Assembly: GCF_000012965.1 (NCBI RefSeq)
Contig: NC_007575.1
Span: forward strand, 620,001-684,000
Reading direction: 5' to 3'
DNA length: 64,000 nt
Source of the DNA: Sulfurimonas denitrificans DSM 1251
GTDB lineage: Bacteria; Campylobacterota; Campylobacteria; Campylobacterales; Sulfurimonadaceae
Position numbers and translations under genes: made by a program. Shown one piece after another: positions 9,146 through 18,516 of this stretch. The first letter of the stretch is position 1. Every line of letters begins with the position of its first letter. A model generated the notes under the pieces. That model was not told where the DNA came from. It saw nothing but the letters and a program-made list of their open reading frames with translations, and ran no database searches.

Positions 9146-9310
9146 TTAGTGGCTTTTTCTTACCACTACAAGCATTTTTATATTGATTACAATAAATCTT
9201 ATAAACTGCCAAATCTTACATGTTCTTAGCTTGATAGCAAAAGGTCCAGGTGTCATTGTAGTAAAATTGTTTCCGTAAGCTTTTATGTTGTGTTCTGGTT
9301 TTTTTTCCAT
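9146..9310 (-). CDS. Small 54-residue protein directly downstream of sqr
   Basis: An ATG at 9310 is preceded by AAGGAAAA at good spacing and opens a frame of 54 codons ending in TAA at 9146. The product starts MEKKPEHNIKAYGNNF, contains TMTPGPFAIKLRTCK, and ends in a hydrophobic helix (about residues 36-51) followed by RKSH. It sits 27 bases behind the sqr stop, in the same direction. The clear ribosome site, location and single helix support a real small membrane-associated gene, perhaps an accessory of the quinone reductase. No family is recognised. Confidence 0.65.
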   Translation of the reverse strand: MEKKPEHNIKAYGNNFTTMTPGPFAIKLRTCKIWQFIRFIVINIKMLVVVRKSH

Positions 9311-9337
9311 TTTTTTTCCTTTATTATTATTGTTTTT

Positions 9338-10807
9338 TTATTCTGGAATTAGCGTCCAGCCAGCTTTTAGCTTAGCTTTCCATAGGAATAGATGGTGAAG
9401 GATATGTTTAATCCAGTGACCTGCAAGACCAATTTCACCAAAAGTATAATCCGTATCACGACCAGTTCCTGGATACTTATCAAAATCTGGAATAACAGGA
9501 TAAATTGTCATGGCAGCAGCAGTCCCAGTAAATACACCTTTACCAGCACTAGCAACACAAGCCGCTCCCATGTGAGCCATTGAAGCCTCATGTAGAGGAG
9601 CATTTTCACCTTTTAAGATTCTATCGCAAATACTGTGTGCAACAGCTTTTCCAATAATTCCTGATGGCATACCAGTACGTGGAGGCGTAGGATTGATTGG
9701 CGTTCCATTTGGAGAACTCATTGGTTTAGAAATTGGATGTGGAGGTGCAAATGCAATACCACAAGCAAACAGATTACCGTATGTAGGGTTTTGGTAAGTT
9801 GATGGCCAGTCACTTGCCTTCCAGTTTTCATAAGCACCAGCAGAGTAGTTTGCATCTACTTTCATAAAGCCATTTGGAGCAAAAACAGTTGATGTAATGT
9901 CTGAGCCATCTTTTGCAAATGCTTTTAAGCCAACACCTGCAAAAGGAGGAATTAGCATAGAGAAGTCAAACTCCTCTTCACCCATTGAGCCATCAAGTAG
10001 TTCATAATGAACCTTACCTTTTTCAACTTTGTTTACATGTGCACCGATAATCCAATCTACATTTCTCTCAGTAAAGAGTGATTCTGCAAAGATTTTTGAA
10101 CTAACAGCAAATCCCATGCTCTTCATATGTAATCCGCCAACTCCAAAGTCGCCTAAGAAAGACTCATTTGAAATCCACTTTACATCAGCCATATCACGAA
10201 CACCAGCTTTTTTAAGCTCATGCTCAATGTTAAAGATATACTCAAATGCAGCGCCTTGACATGTACATAAACCATGTCCTGTTCCTATTAGAAACTTTTG
10301 ACGCTCACCTTTTTTCATCTTTTGGATTGTTTTTTGAAACTCCTCATTGGCGTGAGAAGCATGGTCTGCAGTACAAACAGAAACAGTAAACTCGCCAAGT
10401 TCAGAACCCTCTCCAAGCCCTGGAGTCGCACCAAAGTTTAATTTAGGTCCTGTTGCATTGATTAGGTAATCATACTCTATGTTCTCTGTTTTGCCTTCAT
10501 TGCCCTTAGATGTAAATTCTATAGTTACAAAAGGTTTACCACTTGACTCAGAGCCCTCTGGATTAATTGAGAGCGCTTTTGCTTGTTTAAAATTAATACC
10601 AGCTTTTGAATATACAGGAGCTAAGTCAAAGGTAACATCCTCTTTACTCATCTCACCAACACCAACCCAAATGTTTGATGGAATCCAATTCCATTTTGAG
10701 TTTGGAGTAACAACAACTACTTCGTGAGCCGAACCAAGCCATTTTGCCGCAAATGTTGCAGCTGTATGACCAGAGACTCCTCCACCAAGAACAACTAATC
10801 TTGCCAT
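9338..10807 (-). CDS. sqr: Sulfide:quinone oxidoreductase family flavoprotein
   Basis: The enzyme family oxidises sulfide to polysulfide/sulfur and passes electrons to the quinone pool at the membrane. The FAD-binding start VVLGGGVSGHTAA is at about residues 5-17. Candidate redox cysteines are C145 (VSVCTADHA), C181 and C183 (GLCTCQGAAFE) and C349 (NLFACGIAF), giving the multiple Cys pattern of sqr-type reductases. The C-terminal 30 residues are amphipathic (HWIKHILHHLFLWK), suited to membrane attachment. With 489 residues it is longer than the classical type, so it is one of the more divergent sqr classes; the exact type is not certain. AAGGATG precedes the ATG. Confidence 0.85.
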   Translation of the reverse strand: MARLVVLGGGVSGHTAATFAAKWLGSAHEVVVVTPNSKWNWIPSNIWVGVGEMSKEDVTFDLAPVYSKAGINFKQAKALSINPEGSESSGKPFVTIEFTSKGNEGKTENIEYDYLINATGPKLNFGATPGLGEGSELGEFTVSVCTADHASHANEEFQKTIQKMKKGERQKFLIGTGHGLCTCQGAAFEYIFNIEHELKKAGVRDMADVKWISNESFLGDFGVGGLHMKSMGFAVSSKIFAESLFTERNVDWIIGAHVNKVEKGKVHYELLDGSMGEEEFDFSMLIPPFAGVGLKAFAKDGSDITSTVFAPNGFMKVDANYSAGAYENWKASDWPSTYQNPTYGNLFACGIAFAPPHPISKPMSSPNGTPINPTPPRTGMPSGIIGKAVAHSICDRILKGENAPLHEASMAHMGAACVASAGKGVFTGTAAAMTIYPVIPDFDKYPGTGRDTDYTFGEIGLAGHWIKHILHHLFLWKAKLKAGWTLIPE

Positions 10808-10923
10808 TTAACATCCTTATTGTTAATTAAGTCTAAAAAAAACTTACTACAATAGTATCTTAAAAATTTAAAAAAAAACTTTGTAAAAATTTTTACCTAT
10901 TATGAATGCTTATAAATAAAAAA

Positions 10924-13482
10924 TTAAATTTTCAATATTTTGCTAATAATTTCATATACATTCTTAGAGAGAGAGTGCTCATTTAGGACTCTTTGGAGCT
11001 CTATCTTCATAACGCTCTTGTTCTGCTCATTTAATTTCTCATATATTTTAAATGCACCAGCCAAGCCTGAAGCAATTTGCGGATTTATCTTATCAATATC
11101 TATAATTTTATCTGCGATAAACTTATATCCTAAGCCATCCTTTGCATGAAAATATTTGTAATTTCTAGCAAAAACTCCTATAAGTGAACGAACAAAATTT
11201 GGTATAAGTTCATTGTAGGCATCATCATTTTGAAGAGCTATAACCCTATCTAGCGTGCCTTCTCTATTTGAAGCTGCTAAGATTGAAAAGAACTTTTGCA
11301 TTACTAAAGTATCATTTTTGTATCTCTTATAAAAATCATCAAGTCCAGTTGCAGAAAGCTCGGCTGAGATATTTTCTAAAATATCAAGAGCGACTACTCT
11401 ATCCGTCATGGTAAGTGACATATTGTATTGCTCATTTGCTAAAGTCGCAATCTCATCACTCTCTAAAGATGAGAGCAGTTTTAAGGCGCGGTTTTTTAGA
11501 CTTCTCTCTGCTATACTTTTTGCATCAAGCTTTTTCGATTGTGGTTTATGATTTTGTCTATAAAGTTCTAAGAGTTTCTCTTTACATGTAGAAGCAAGAT
11601 GTTTTTGAAGCTTCTCTTTTGCCTCATAAATTATCTCAAAATCAATTACTTTAGCTCTTTGCATAATGGCAGAGACGCTTGGAAGCTCTAGAAGCAGAGC
11701 TTTGTATGACATCTCAAGTTCCTCTTCTAAAATATGCTCATAAGCTTTAACATACTCTTCATCAATTCCCTCACCTCTCATTAGAGCTTCAATCGTCTCT
11801 AGGGCAAATGACTGCGCTGACTCATACTTTACAAAGCTGTTTTTATCATGTTTCATTAAAAAAGCGTAATTACTCTCTTTATGTTCTATGATTATCGGAG
11901 CTGAAAAATCTCTGTTGATGGAGAGTATTGGTTTTGATTTGGCTTCAAAAACAAACTCTTGGCTCTCTTTTGAGACTATTAAAACTTTTTCTAAAATCTC
12001 TTTGCCACTACTCTCTAAAAGAGCAATTTTAAGAGGATAATAGTAAGGTTTTTGTGCGCTGCCATCAACTGCATCTGGAACTATTTGAGTTAGAGTAACT
12101 ATAAATTTGCCACTCTCAAATCTCTCATCTATCTTCAATTTCGGAGTTCTTGATTGATGATACCATCTCTTAAACTGCTCCAAGTCAACGCCACCAGCCT
12201 TACTCATAGCCCATAAAAAGTCATCTGTTCTCACCGCTTGTCCATCAAACGTATCAAAGTACAGATCCATAGCCTTGCGGTACTTCTTCTCTCCCAAAAG
12301 AGTATGAAGCATACGTATAACTTCAGCGCCCTTTTCATACACTGTAGCTGTGTAGAAGTTATTGATAGCCATGTAAGAATCTGGTTGAATTGGGTGCGCT
12401 GTTGGAGAAGCATCTTCTACAAACTGTCTCTCACGAAGCGCTTTTACATCTTCTATGCGTCCAACCTCTTTTGAGTTCATATCTGCTGAGAAGCACTGAT
12501 CACGAAAAACCGTAAGCCCCTCTTTTAGTGTAAGCTGAAACCAATCTCTGCATGTAATACGATTTCCAGTCCAGTTGTGAAAATACTCATGTGCGATAAC
12601 ACTCTCAATCGCCATAAAGTTGGCATCAGTCGCACTCTCTTCATCCGCTAAAACATAAGCTGAATTGAAGATGTTTAAACCTTTGTTCTCCATCGCACCC
12701 ATGTTAAAACTATCAACTGCCACAATACTGTAAATGCTTAAATCATACTCTCTGCCATAAACATCTTCATCCCATTTCATCGCATCTTTGAGTGACTTCA
12801 TGGCATGTTTGCACTTAGACTCATTTCCTCTGTCTGTGTAGATATATAGCCTTACATATTTGTTGCTTTTTGTTATGAACTTATCCTCTATAACGCCCAA
12901 ATCTCCAGCAACAATAGCAAAAAGATAAGATGGTTTTGGATGTGGGTCAAACCAAGTTATTCCATGTCTGCCATCATCAAGCTTGAAGTTTGACTCTCTG
13001 TTTCCATTGCTAAGTAAAACTGGATAACGCTCTTTGTCCGCTACTAACGTTACTTTAAAAATAGCCATAACATCAGGACGGTCTATATAAGGGGTAATTC
13101 GTCTAAAACCCTCAGGCTCGTTTTGTGTACAAAAAATGTTTCCTGATTTATAAAGCCCTTCAAGCTCAGAGTTTAAGTGTGGATATATTTTATTGATAAT
13201 TATAACTTTGAAGATATCTCCAACATCCAGAATTTTTAAACTCTCTTTTTCCATAACATATCTACTCTCATCGAGTTTTTCATCATCAAGATATATCTCA
13301 AGAAGTTCCAAATCAACAGCGTTAAGAGTCAAGTCTTTAGCATTTTTGTCCTCTTTTGTTATCTGCATCAAGTTTGTAACTTGCGTATGCTCTTCAAACA
13401 ACTCAAACACCAAATCACACGTCTTAATAATAAACTGAGGCGCTTTATAATCTTTTAGGTAAATAGTCTCTACTTTGCTCAT
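10924..13482 (-). CDS. pepN: Aminopeptidase N (M1 family zinc metallopeptidase)
   Basis: Cytoplasmic aminopeptidase that trims N-terminal residues in peptide turnover. The substrate-binding GAMEN motif is seen near residue 260 (NMGAMENKGLNIF) and the zinc site as HEYFH near 295 with the third ligand Glu 18 residues later (LTLKEGLTVF). The length of 852 fits bacterial PepN (about 870). The C-terminal half is the usual helical domain. It appears to be its own transcription unit, 116 bases upstream of sqr and in the same direction. Confidence 0.96.
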   Translation of the reverse strand: MSKVETIYLKDYKAPQFIIKTCDLVFELFEEHTQVTNLMQITKEDKNAKDLTLNAVDLELLEIYLDDEKLDESRYVMEKESLKILDVGDIFKVIIINKIYPHLNSELEGLYKSGNIFCTQNEPEGFRRITPYIDRPDVMAIFKVTLVADKERYPVLLSNGNRESNFKLDDGRHGITWFDPHPKPSYLFAIVAGDLGVIEDKFITKSNKYVRLYIYTDRGNESKCKHAMKSLKDAMKWDEDVYGREYDLSIYSIVAVDSFNMGAMENKGLNIFNSAYVLADEESATDANFMAIESVIAHEYFHNWTGNRITCRDWFQLTLKEGLTVFRDQCFSADMNSKEVGRIEDVKALRERQFVEDASPTAHPIQPDSYMAINNFYTATVYEKGAEVIRMLHTLLGEKKYRKAMDLYFDTFDGQAVRTDDFLWAMSKAGGVDLEQFKRWYHQSRTPKLKIDERFESGKFIVTLTQIVPDAVDGSAQKPYYYPLKIALLESSGKEILEKVLIVSKESQEFVFEAKSKPILSINRDFSAPIIIEHKESNYAFLMKHDKNSFVKYESAQSFALETIEALMRGEGIDEEYVKAYEHILEEELEMSYKALLLELPSVSAIMQRAKVIDFEIIYEAKEKLQKHLASTCKEKLLELYRQNHKPQSKKLDAKSIAERSLKNRALKLLSSLESDEIATLANEQYNMSLTMTDRVVALDILENISAELSATGLDDFYKRYKNDTLVMQKFFSILAASNREGTLDRVIALQNDDAYNELIPNFVRSLIGVFARNYKYFHAKDGLGYKFIADKIIDIDKINPQIASGLAGAFKIYEKLNEQNKSVMKIELQRVLNEHSLSKNVYEIISKILKI

Positions 13483-13530
13483 AATAATCTCTTTAATTTT
13501 TTTATAATAATAGCATAAGTGCTATTTCTA

Positions 13531-14406
13531 TTAAAACTTTATAGAGAGATAAAAACTTATGTCAAATCTGCTGTCTTCTGAGAGATAGTTGTTTTTTTTA
13601 TATATAACATAGGGTGGTTTTGTGGTGGTTTCGTACTCGCTCTTTGGTAGCCACTCGTGATAGAGCCACTGGATAAATTTTAACATGTCACCTTGTTCTG
13701 CGATTAAATCAAACTTTGCGTAGATTCCCTCGGCGATATTAAACTTTGGTAACCTGTCACTCTTTACTTTAACGCCTTTATCAACGACTATACATGCAAC
13801 ATATTGACACTCATTAAGCGGCGTTATCGTTGGGTTGTCATGAAAAAGAGCTATCTGTTTATATTCTGTTATATTGTTGCTAAAAACCCATGTTTGAAGC
13901 TTTTGCCATGTACTCTTAATTAGCGCATTATAACCGCTGTGTCTTATGTAGTAACTCTCCATTTGTGGCATTTTTACTATCGTTGGCTCTAGGTGGTCAA
14001 ATTTTGCAGTTGATTTTTTTGCTTTTGGAGATTGTTCAATTATACGCTGTGAAAACTTCTTATATCCGCCACTTTTCCACTCTTTTGGAGTCATACTAAA
14101 ACGCTCTTTAAATACACGCAAAAATGATGTTTGAGAGCTGTACCCGCAGATATTTGCCACATCGCTGATTGTTGAGTATTTGTTTGTTAAAAGAAGATTT
14201 GAGGCTTTTTGAAGTCTGATAGATTTTATGCTCTCATATATATTTTTTCCAAATACATCTTTAAAGATTCTGTGCATATAAAACTTACTGATTTTTAAGT
14301 CCTCACTTAGCTCATCCATCGCTATATTTGTATCTATATGCGTATATATATAGTACATTATAGCATTGGCGATTTGTACTCTTTTTTGTAATGTCTCTTT
14401 TTTCAT
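13531..14406 (-). CDS. AraC-family regulator with C-terminal GyrI-like effector-binding domain
   Basis: Unlike most AraC proteins, the double helix-turn-helix is N-terminal (about residues 10-105; second helix pair around ISDVANICGYSSQTSFLRVFKERF). Residues about 125-290 resemble the GyrI/BacA-like effector-binding fold (IVKMPQMESYYIRHSGY, then CQYVACIVVDKGV). This is the Rob/SoxS-like layout that senses small amphipathic ligands or toxic compounds (family knowledge). The gene is divergent from the biotin carboxylase gene at 14558 and may control it or a distant target. The ligand is unknown. Confidence 0.88.
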   Translation of the reverse strand: MKKETLQKRVQIANAIMYYIYTHIDTNIAMDELSEDLKISKFYMHRIFKDVFGKNIYESIKSIRLQKASNLLLTNKYSTISDVANICGYSSQTSFLRVFKERFSMTPKEWKSGGYKKFSQRIIEQSPKAKKSTAKFDHLEPTIVKMPQMESYYIRHSGYNALIKSTWQKLQTWVFSNNITEYKQIALFHDNPTITPLNECQYVACIVVDKGVKVKSDRLPKFNIAEGIYAKFDLIAEQGDMLKFIQWLYHEWLPKSEYETTTKPPYVIYKKNNYLSEDSRFDISFYLSIKF

Positions 14407-14557
14407 GGTTAAAATTGTAGCAAAAAATAAATATTTTTAAAACACAAATTAACTATATATTTAGCAATAACAGATAGTTTTATAAGCATTAATAGTGAAG
14501 AATTAATTTTTATAAAGTTATAGAATTTCGTCAAAATTTATTTACAAGGCAATGAAG

Positions 14558-16009
14558 ATGAAAAAAATTTCTAAAATATTAGTTGCAAACAGAGGCGAGA
14601 TAGCTCTAAGAATTATTAGAGCATGTAAAGAGCTAGAGATTAAAAGTGTAGCTATCTTCTCAGAGGTAGATGTTGAGGGTATCTGGGTAAAAAAAGCAGA
14701 TGAATGTTACCCGATAACAGGAGATGCACTTCAAGCTTACCTTGACTATGACAGAATCATCACACTTGCCCTAAAAGCTGGTTGTGACGCTATTCATCCA
14801 GGATATGGATTTTTATCTGAGAACGCAGAGTTTGCACAATCATGTGAAGACAGAGGGATCATTTTCATAGGTCCAAAACCTGCTCACATCGCACTATTTG
14901 GCGATAAAATGGCTTCAAAAGTAGCTATGAGAGAGATTGGTGTTCCTGTTTTAGAAGGAACAGATGAGCCGATAGTAGATAAAGCTGAAGGCGGAAAAAT
15001 CGCTGCAAAAATCGGTTTTCCGATTATTATCAAAGCGGCATTTGGCGGCGGTGGACGAGGTATGAGGATAGTTAAGAGTGCAAAACTCTTTGATGAGATG
15101 TTCGACTCTGCTACAAATGAAGCTAAAAAATATTTTGGAAAAGGCGACGTATTTATAGAAAAATATGTTGAAAATCCAAGACATATCGAGATTCAAGTCG
15201 TAGCCGACAAATACGGCAATGTAGTACATTTAGGCGAGAGAGATTGCTCGATTCAAAGACGTCATCAAAAAGTGATAGAGATTGCGCCATCACCTAGACT
15301 TAACCCTGCGGCAAGAAAAGAGCTTTACAGAATCTCTACAAAAGCGATGTTAAAACTGGGCTATGAGAGTGTGGGAACAGTAGAGTACTTACTTGATGAG
15401 AACGACAACATCTACTTTATTGAGATGAATACAAGGGTTCAAGTTGAACATCCTGTAACTGAAATTATCTCGGGAATTGACATTATTCAGCGAATGATAG
15501 AGATTGCAGAGGGCGATAAACTTAAATATCTTCAAGAGGAGATTAACTTTAGAGGATATGCGATAGAGTTTAGAATAAACGCAGAAAACCCGCAAAACAA
15601 CTTTATGCCTTCAATAGGTACGATTACAAACTATATAACACCTGGAGGTCCAGGAGTTAGACTTGATTCAAGTGTTTATACAGGTTACACAATTCCACCA
15701 AACTATGACTCAATGGTAGGAAAGCTTATTGTTTGGGCGCTTGATTGGGAGGGTGCGGTAAAAAAAGCTTCAAGAGCATTAGATGAGTTTTATATAGATG
15801 GCGTAATTACAAACCTCTCGCTTCATAGAGAAATAGTTAAAGATGCGGATTTTATAGCTGGAAATTTAAATACAAGCTATCTTGATAAAAAAATGGAACT
15901 CTTCAACTTAAAAGCTACAAAATCTATAGCTGAAGAGGAGAAAAAAACATCATTTATAGCTAACTTGATAAACAAAATTAAAGAGCATAAGTTGATTATT
16001 AGACATTAA
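14558..16009 (+). CDS. Biotin carboxylase subunit (pyruvate or acyl-CoA carboxylase type)
   Basis: ATP-dependent carboxylation of biotin: ATP-grasp enzyme with ILVANRGEIALRIIRAC at the start, HPGYGFLSEN, the glycine loop FGGGGRGMRIV, HQKVIEIAPS and EMNTRVQVEHPVTE. The variable N-terminal stretch (VDVEGIWVKKADECYPI) looks more like the A subunit of two-part pyruvate carboxylase than AccC of fatty acid synthesis, but this is judgement. No biotin carrier or carboxyltransferase gene is adjacent. I prefer the ATG at 14558 (AAGG eight bases upstream) over the ATG at 14552, which lies too close to that site. Confidence 0.85.
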   Translation: MKKISKILVANRGEIALRIIRACKELEIKSVAIFSEVDVEGIWVKKADECYPITGDALQAYLDYDRIITLALKAGCDAIHPGYGFLSENAEFAQSCEDRGIIFIGPKPAHIALFGDKMASKVAMREIGVPVLEGTDEPIVDKAEGGKIAAKIGFPIIIKAAFGGGGRGMRIVKSAKLFDEMFDSATNEAKKYFGKGDVFIEKYVENPRHIEIQVVADKYGNVVHLGERDCSIQRRHQKVIEIAPSPRLNPAARKELYRISTKAMLKLGYESVGTVEYLLDENDNIYFIEMNTRVQVEHPVTEIISGIDIIQRMIEIAEGDKLKYLQEEINFRGYAIEFRINAENPQNNFMPSIGTITNYITPGGPGVRLDSSVYTGYTIPPNYDSMVGKLIVWALDWEGAVKKASRALDEFYIDGVITNLSLHREIVKDADFIAGNLNTSYLDKKMELFNLKATKSIAEEEKKTSFIANLINKIKEHKLIIRH

Positions 16010-16016
16010 AGAAATT

Positions 16017-16044
16017 TCCCTTTTCGTTGCTAAATAAAAAGGGA
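16017..16044 (+). terminator. Possible hairpin after the biotin carboxylase gene
   Basis: TCCCTTTT (16017-16024) and AAAAGGGA (16037-16044) can pair around a 12-base loop shortly after the stop codon. No U-run follows on the plus strand, so termination is uncertain. Confidence 0.35.
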
Positions 16045-16088
16045 GTTGTAGTAAAATTGCACTTATAAAACTATTATAAGGCAGCGCA

Positions 16089-17447
16089 GTGAGCATTTAC
16101 AGAGAGTATGATATTAGAGGAATTTATGAGCAAGAGTTAAATGAGCAGAGCGTTACTCGCATTGGGTACGCTTTAGCTTCAAAAATCAAAGGTGAGTATG
16201 TTGCTGTTGGCTACGACGCAAGAGACCACTCTCCTATTCTTTTTGAGTATCTTGTTCACGGGCTTAATGCTGGTGGGAAAAAAGTTTTAGATATAGGAAT
16301 GGTTCCAACTCCAGTTAACTACTTCTGCAACTACAACGAATTTGATGGCATCTTAGCTTCTGCTTCAGTGATGATTACAGGTTCACACAACCCAAGCGAA
16401 TATAACGGCTTTAAAATAACAATAGACAAAGCTCCTTTTTTTGGTGAAGATATTTATGCACTAGGACGTGAGTGCGAAACTATTAAAAGCATACCAAAAG
16501 TAAAAAGAGAAGTTACAAAAATAGATGCACTATCTCGTTATGTTGATTTTTTAGTTAGCGAGTTTCAACATCTAAAAGGTATGCCGACTCGCATAGTTTA
16601 TGATTGCGGAAACGGCGTTGCTGGAATTGTTACTGAGAGAATCTTCTCTGCGTTAGAGTTACATGTAAAAGGTCTTTATGTAAATCCAGATGGAACTTTT
16701 CCAAACCACCATCCAGACCCTTCAGATGAGCATAACTTAGAGGATATTAAAAAGCTTCTAGCAACTGAGGGCGATATCGCTTTTGCTTATGATGGGGATG
16801 CCGACCGCATAGCTGTTTTAACTCATAAAAACAATATTAAGGGCGATATGATGGCTCTTTTGTACTCTTTGAAGATGGATAAACCTACAGTTGTTGGAGA
16901 GGTAAAATGTTCTCAAGTTATGTATGATGAGTTAGAGAAGCGAGGTGCAAAAGCTATCATGTACAAAACTGGACACTCAAATTTAAAAGTAAAAATGCAA
17001 GAGATAAATGCCGACCTTGCGTGTGAAGTAAGCGGACATGTATTTTTCAAAAATCGCTACTTTGGTTATGATGATGCTATTTATGCAACTCTTCGTATGT
17101 TAGAGCTTGTTCATGATGGAATTGACTTAGATGCAGAACTTGCAAAACTTCCTCAAGTTTTCTCAACTGAAGAGATAAAAGTAAAAACCACAGAGAGTGA
17201 AAAATTTAAAATCATAGATAGAGTAAAAGAGCTTTTAAAAACTCCTCCAGCACATTTTCCAAAAATTAAAAATATTATAGATGTTGATGGCGTTCGAATA
17301 AACTTTGAACATGGATGGGGACTTGTACGTGCTTCAAACACAACTCCTGTGTTGGTAACTCGTTTTGAATCAACTTCACAAGCAGAAGCAAAACTCTATG
17401 AAGACTCTATGAACAAGCTTATCTTAGAGGCAAAAAACTCTCTTTAA
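16089..17447 (+). CDS. Phosphomannomutase/phosphoglucomutase
   Basis: Interconverts hexose 1- and 6-phosphates for surface polysaccharide and nucleotide-sugar synthesis. The phosphoserine loop is MITGSHNPSEYNGFKI (near residue 100), the Mg-binding loop AYDGDADRIAVL (near 240), the sugar-binding loop EVSGHVFFKNRYFGYDD and the phosphate-binding RASNTTPVLVTRFE near the C-terminus. The length of 452 is normal for the AlgC/ManB type. The start is GTG, supported by AAGG eight bases upstream and the family-typical IYREYDIRG start. Confidence 0.93.
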   Translation: MSIYREYDIRGIYEQELNEQSVTRIGYALASKIKGEYVAVGYDARDHSPILFEYLVHGLNAGGKKVLDIGMVPTPVNYFCNYNEFDGILASASVMITGSHNPSEYNGFKITIDKAPFFGEDIYALGRECETIKSIPKVKREVTKIDALSRYVDFLVSEFQHLKGMPTRIVYDCGNGVAGIVTERIFSALELHVKGLYVNPDGTFPNHHPDPSDEHNLEDIKKLLATEGDIAFAYDGDADRIAVLTHKNNIKGDMMALLYSLKMDKPTVVGEVKCSQVMYDELEKRGAKAIMYKTGHSNLKVKMQEINADLACEVSGHVFFKNRYFGYDDAIYATLRMLELVHDGIDLDAELAKLPQVFSTEEIKVKTTESEKFKIIDRVKELLKTPPAHFPKIKNIIDVDGVRINFEHGWGLVRASNTTPVLVTRFESTSQAEAKLYEDSMNKLILEAKNSL

Positions 17448-17467
17448 AAGAGAGGTAAAATATATTT

Positions 17468-17476
17468 TGCTATAAT
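17468..17476 (+). promoter_or_regulatory. Extended -10 promoter before pyrC
   Basis: TGCTATAAT is a perfect extended -10 element 33 bases before the pyrC ATG. It probably drives pyrC and the overlapping genes through exbD. No convincing -35 is visible. Confidence 0.6.
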
Positions 17477-17508
17477 CTTGACAATTTTTACGCAATTTAA
17501 GGATATTT

Positions 17509-18516
17509 ATGAAAACTCATACACTTTTAATGCCACTAGATATGCACCTTCATCTTCGTGATGGAGTTATGCTTGAGAACATCGCTCCACTTAGTGCTTA
17601 CAGCTTTAGCGGTGCACTTATCATGCCAAATCTTGTTCCTCCAGTTGAAACATTAGAGGATGTGAAAGCATATAAAGAGCGGATAATGGCGACTGTTCCA
17701 AACGATTTTTTTGAACCATATATGACACTTTTTTATAAAAACTATGATAAAAAATTCCTAGCTACTATTGTTGATCACGTTACAGCGATAAAACTCTATC
17801 CAGCTGGGATAACTACAAACTCTGAGGGTGGCTTATCTTCTTTTAATATTGAAGAGATGCGCGAAACTCTAGAAGCTATGAGTATTTTAGGAATTCCACT
17901 TTGTGTTCATGGAGAGAGTGATGGTTTTGTGATGGATAGAGAAGAAGAATTTATGAGCATCTATGAGCTATTAGCGACAAATTTTCCAGATTTAAAGATA
18001 GTTATGGAGCATATTACAACAAAAGCAGCAGTTGATATGCTAGATAAGCATAAAAATCTATACGCAACTATTACAGTTCATCATCTTCTCTTTACCCTCG
18101 ATGATGTTGTTGGTGGTATGATGATGCCTCATAATTTCTGCAAGCCAATTGCAAAACGTCCTGAGGATTTAGATGCGCTTCTTAGCGTTGCCCTTGAAGC
18201 ACATCCAAAAGTTATGTTTGGCTCAGACTCAGCACCTCACTCAAAAGAGAAAAAAGAGTGTTCTGGCTGTGCAGCTGGCGTTTTCAGTGCGCCTATTGCG
18301 CTTCAGCTTCTGTGTGAAATATTCGAACAGTATGACAAACTAGATAATCTTCAAGCATTCATAAGCGATAATGCTCAAAGTATCTATAAAATTTGCCCTG
18401 AATTTAAGGAAGTTATCTTAGAAAAACGTCCATTCATCGTACCTGCATCTTACAGCAATGTAGTTCCAATGTATGCCTCTAGAGCAATAAACTGGGCGAT
18501 AAGAAGCGTTGAGTAA
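17509..18516 (+). CDS. pyrC: Dihydroorotase
   Basis: Third step of pyrimidine synthesis: reversible cyclisation of carbamoyl-aspartate to dihydroorotate. Metal-binding HLHLRDG lies near residue 14, the carboxylated Lys in TAIKLYPAGIT near 98, metal His residues in VHGES and MEHITT, and the catalytic Asp in FGSDSAPHSKEKK near 245. The 335-residue length fits the class II (E. coli PyrC) enzyme. AAGGA precedes the ATG. The 3' end overlaps the following regulator gene by eight bases. Confidence 0.96.
   Translation: MKTHTLLMPLDMHLHLRDGVMLENIAPLSAYSFSGALIMPNLVPPVETLEDVKAYKERIMATVPNDFFEPYMTLFYKNYDKKFLATIVDHVTAIKLYPAGITTNSEGGLSSFNIEEMRETLEAMSILGIPLCVHGESDGFVMDREEEFMSIYELLATNFPDLKIVMEHITTKAAVDMLDKHKNLYATITVHHLLFTLDDVVGGMMMPHNFCKPIAKRPEDLDALLSVALEAHPKVMFGSDSAPHSKEKKECSGCAAGVFSAPIALQLLCEIFEQYDKLDNLQAFISDNAQSIYKICPEFKEVILEKRPFIVPASYSNVVPMYASRAINWAIRSVE

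Noticed and set aside
17438-17454. CTCTCTT/AAGAGAG hairpin at the end of the phosphohexomutase gene as terminator
   Set aside because: The loop is only three bases, the stem overlaps the stop codon and no U-run follows.
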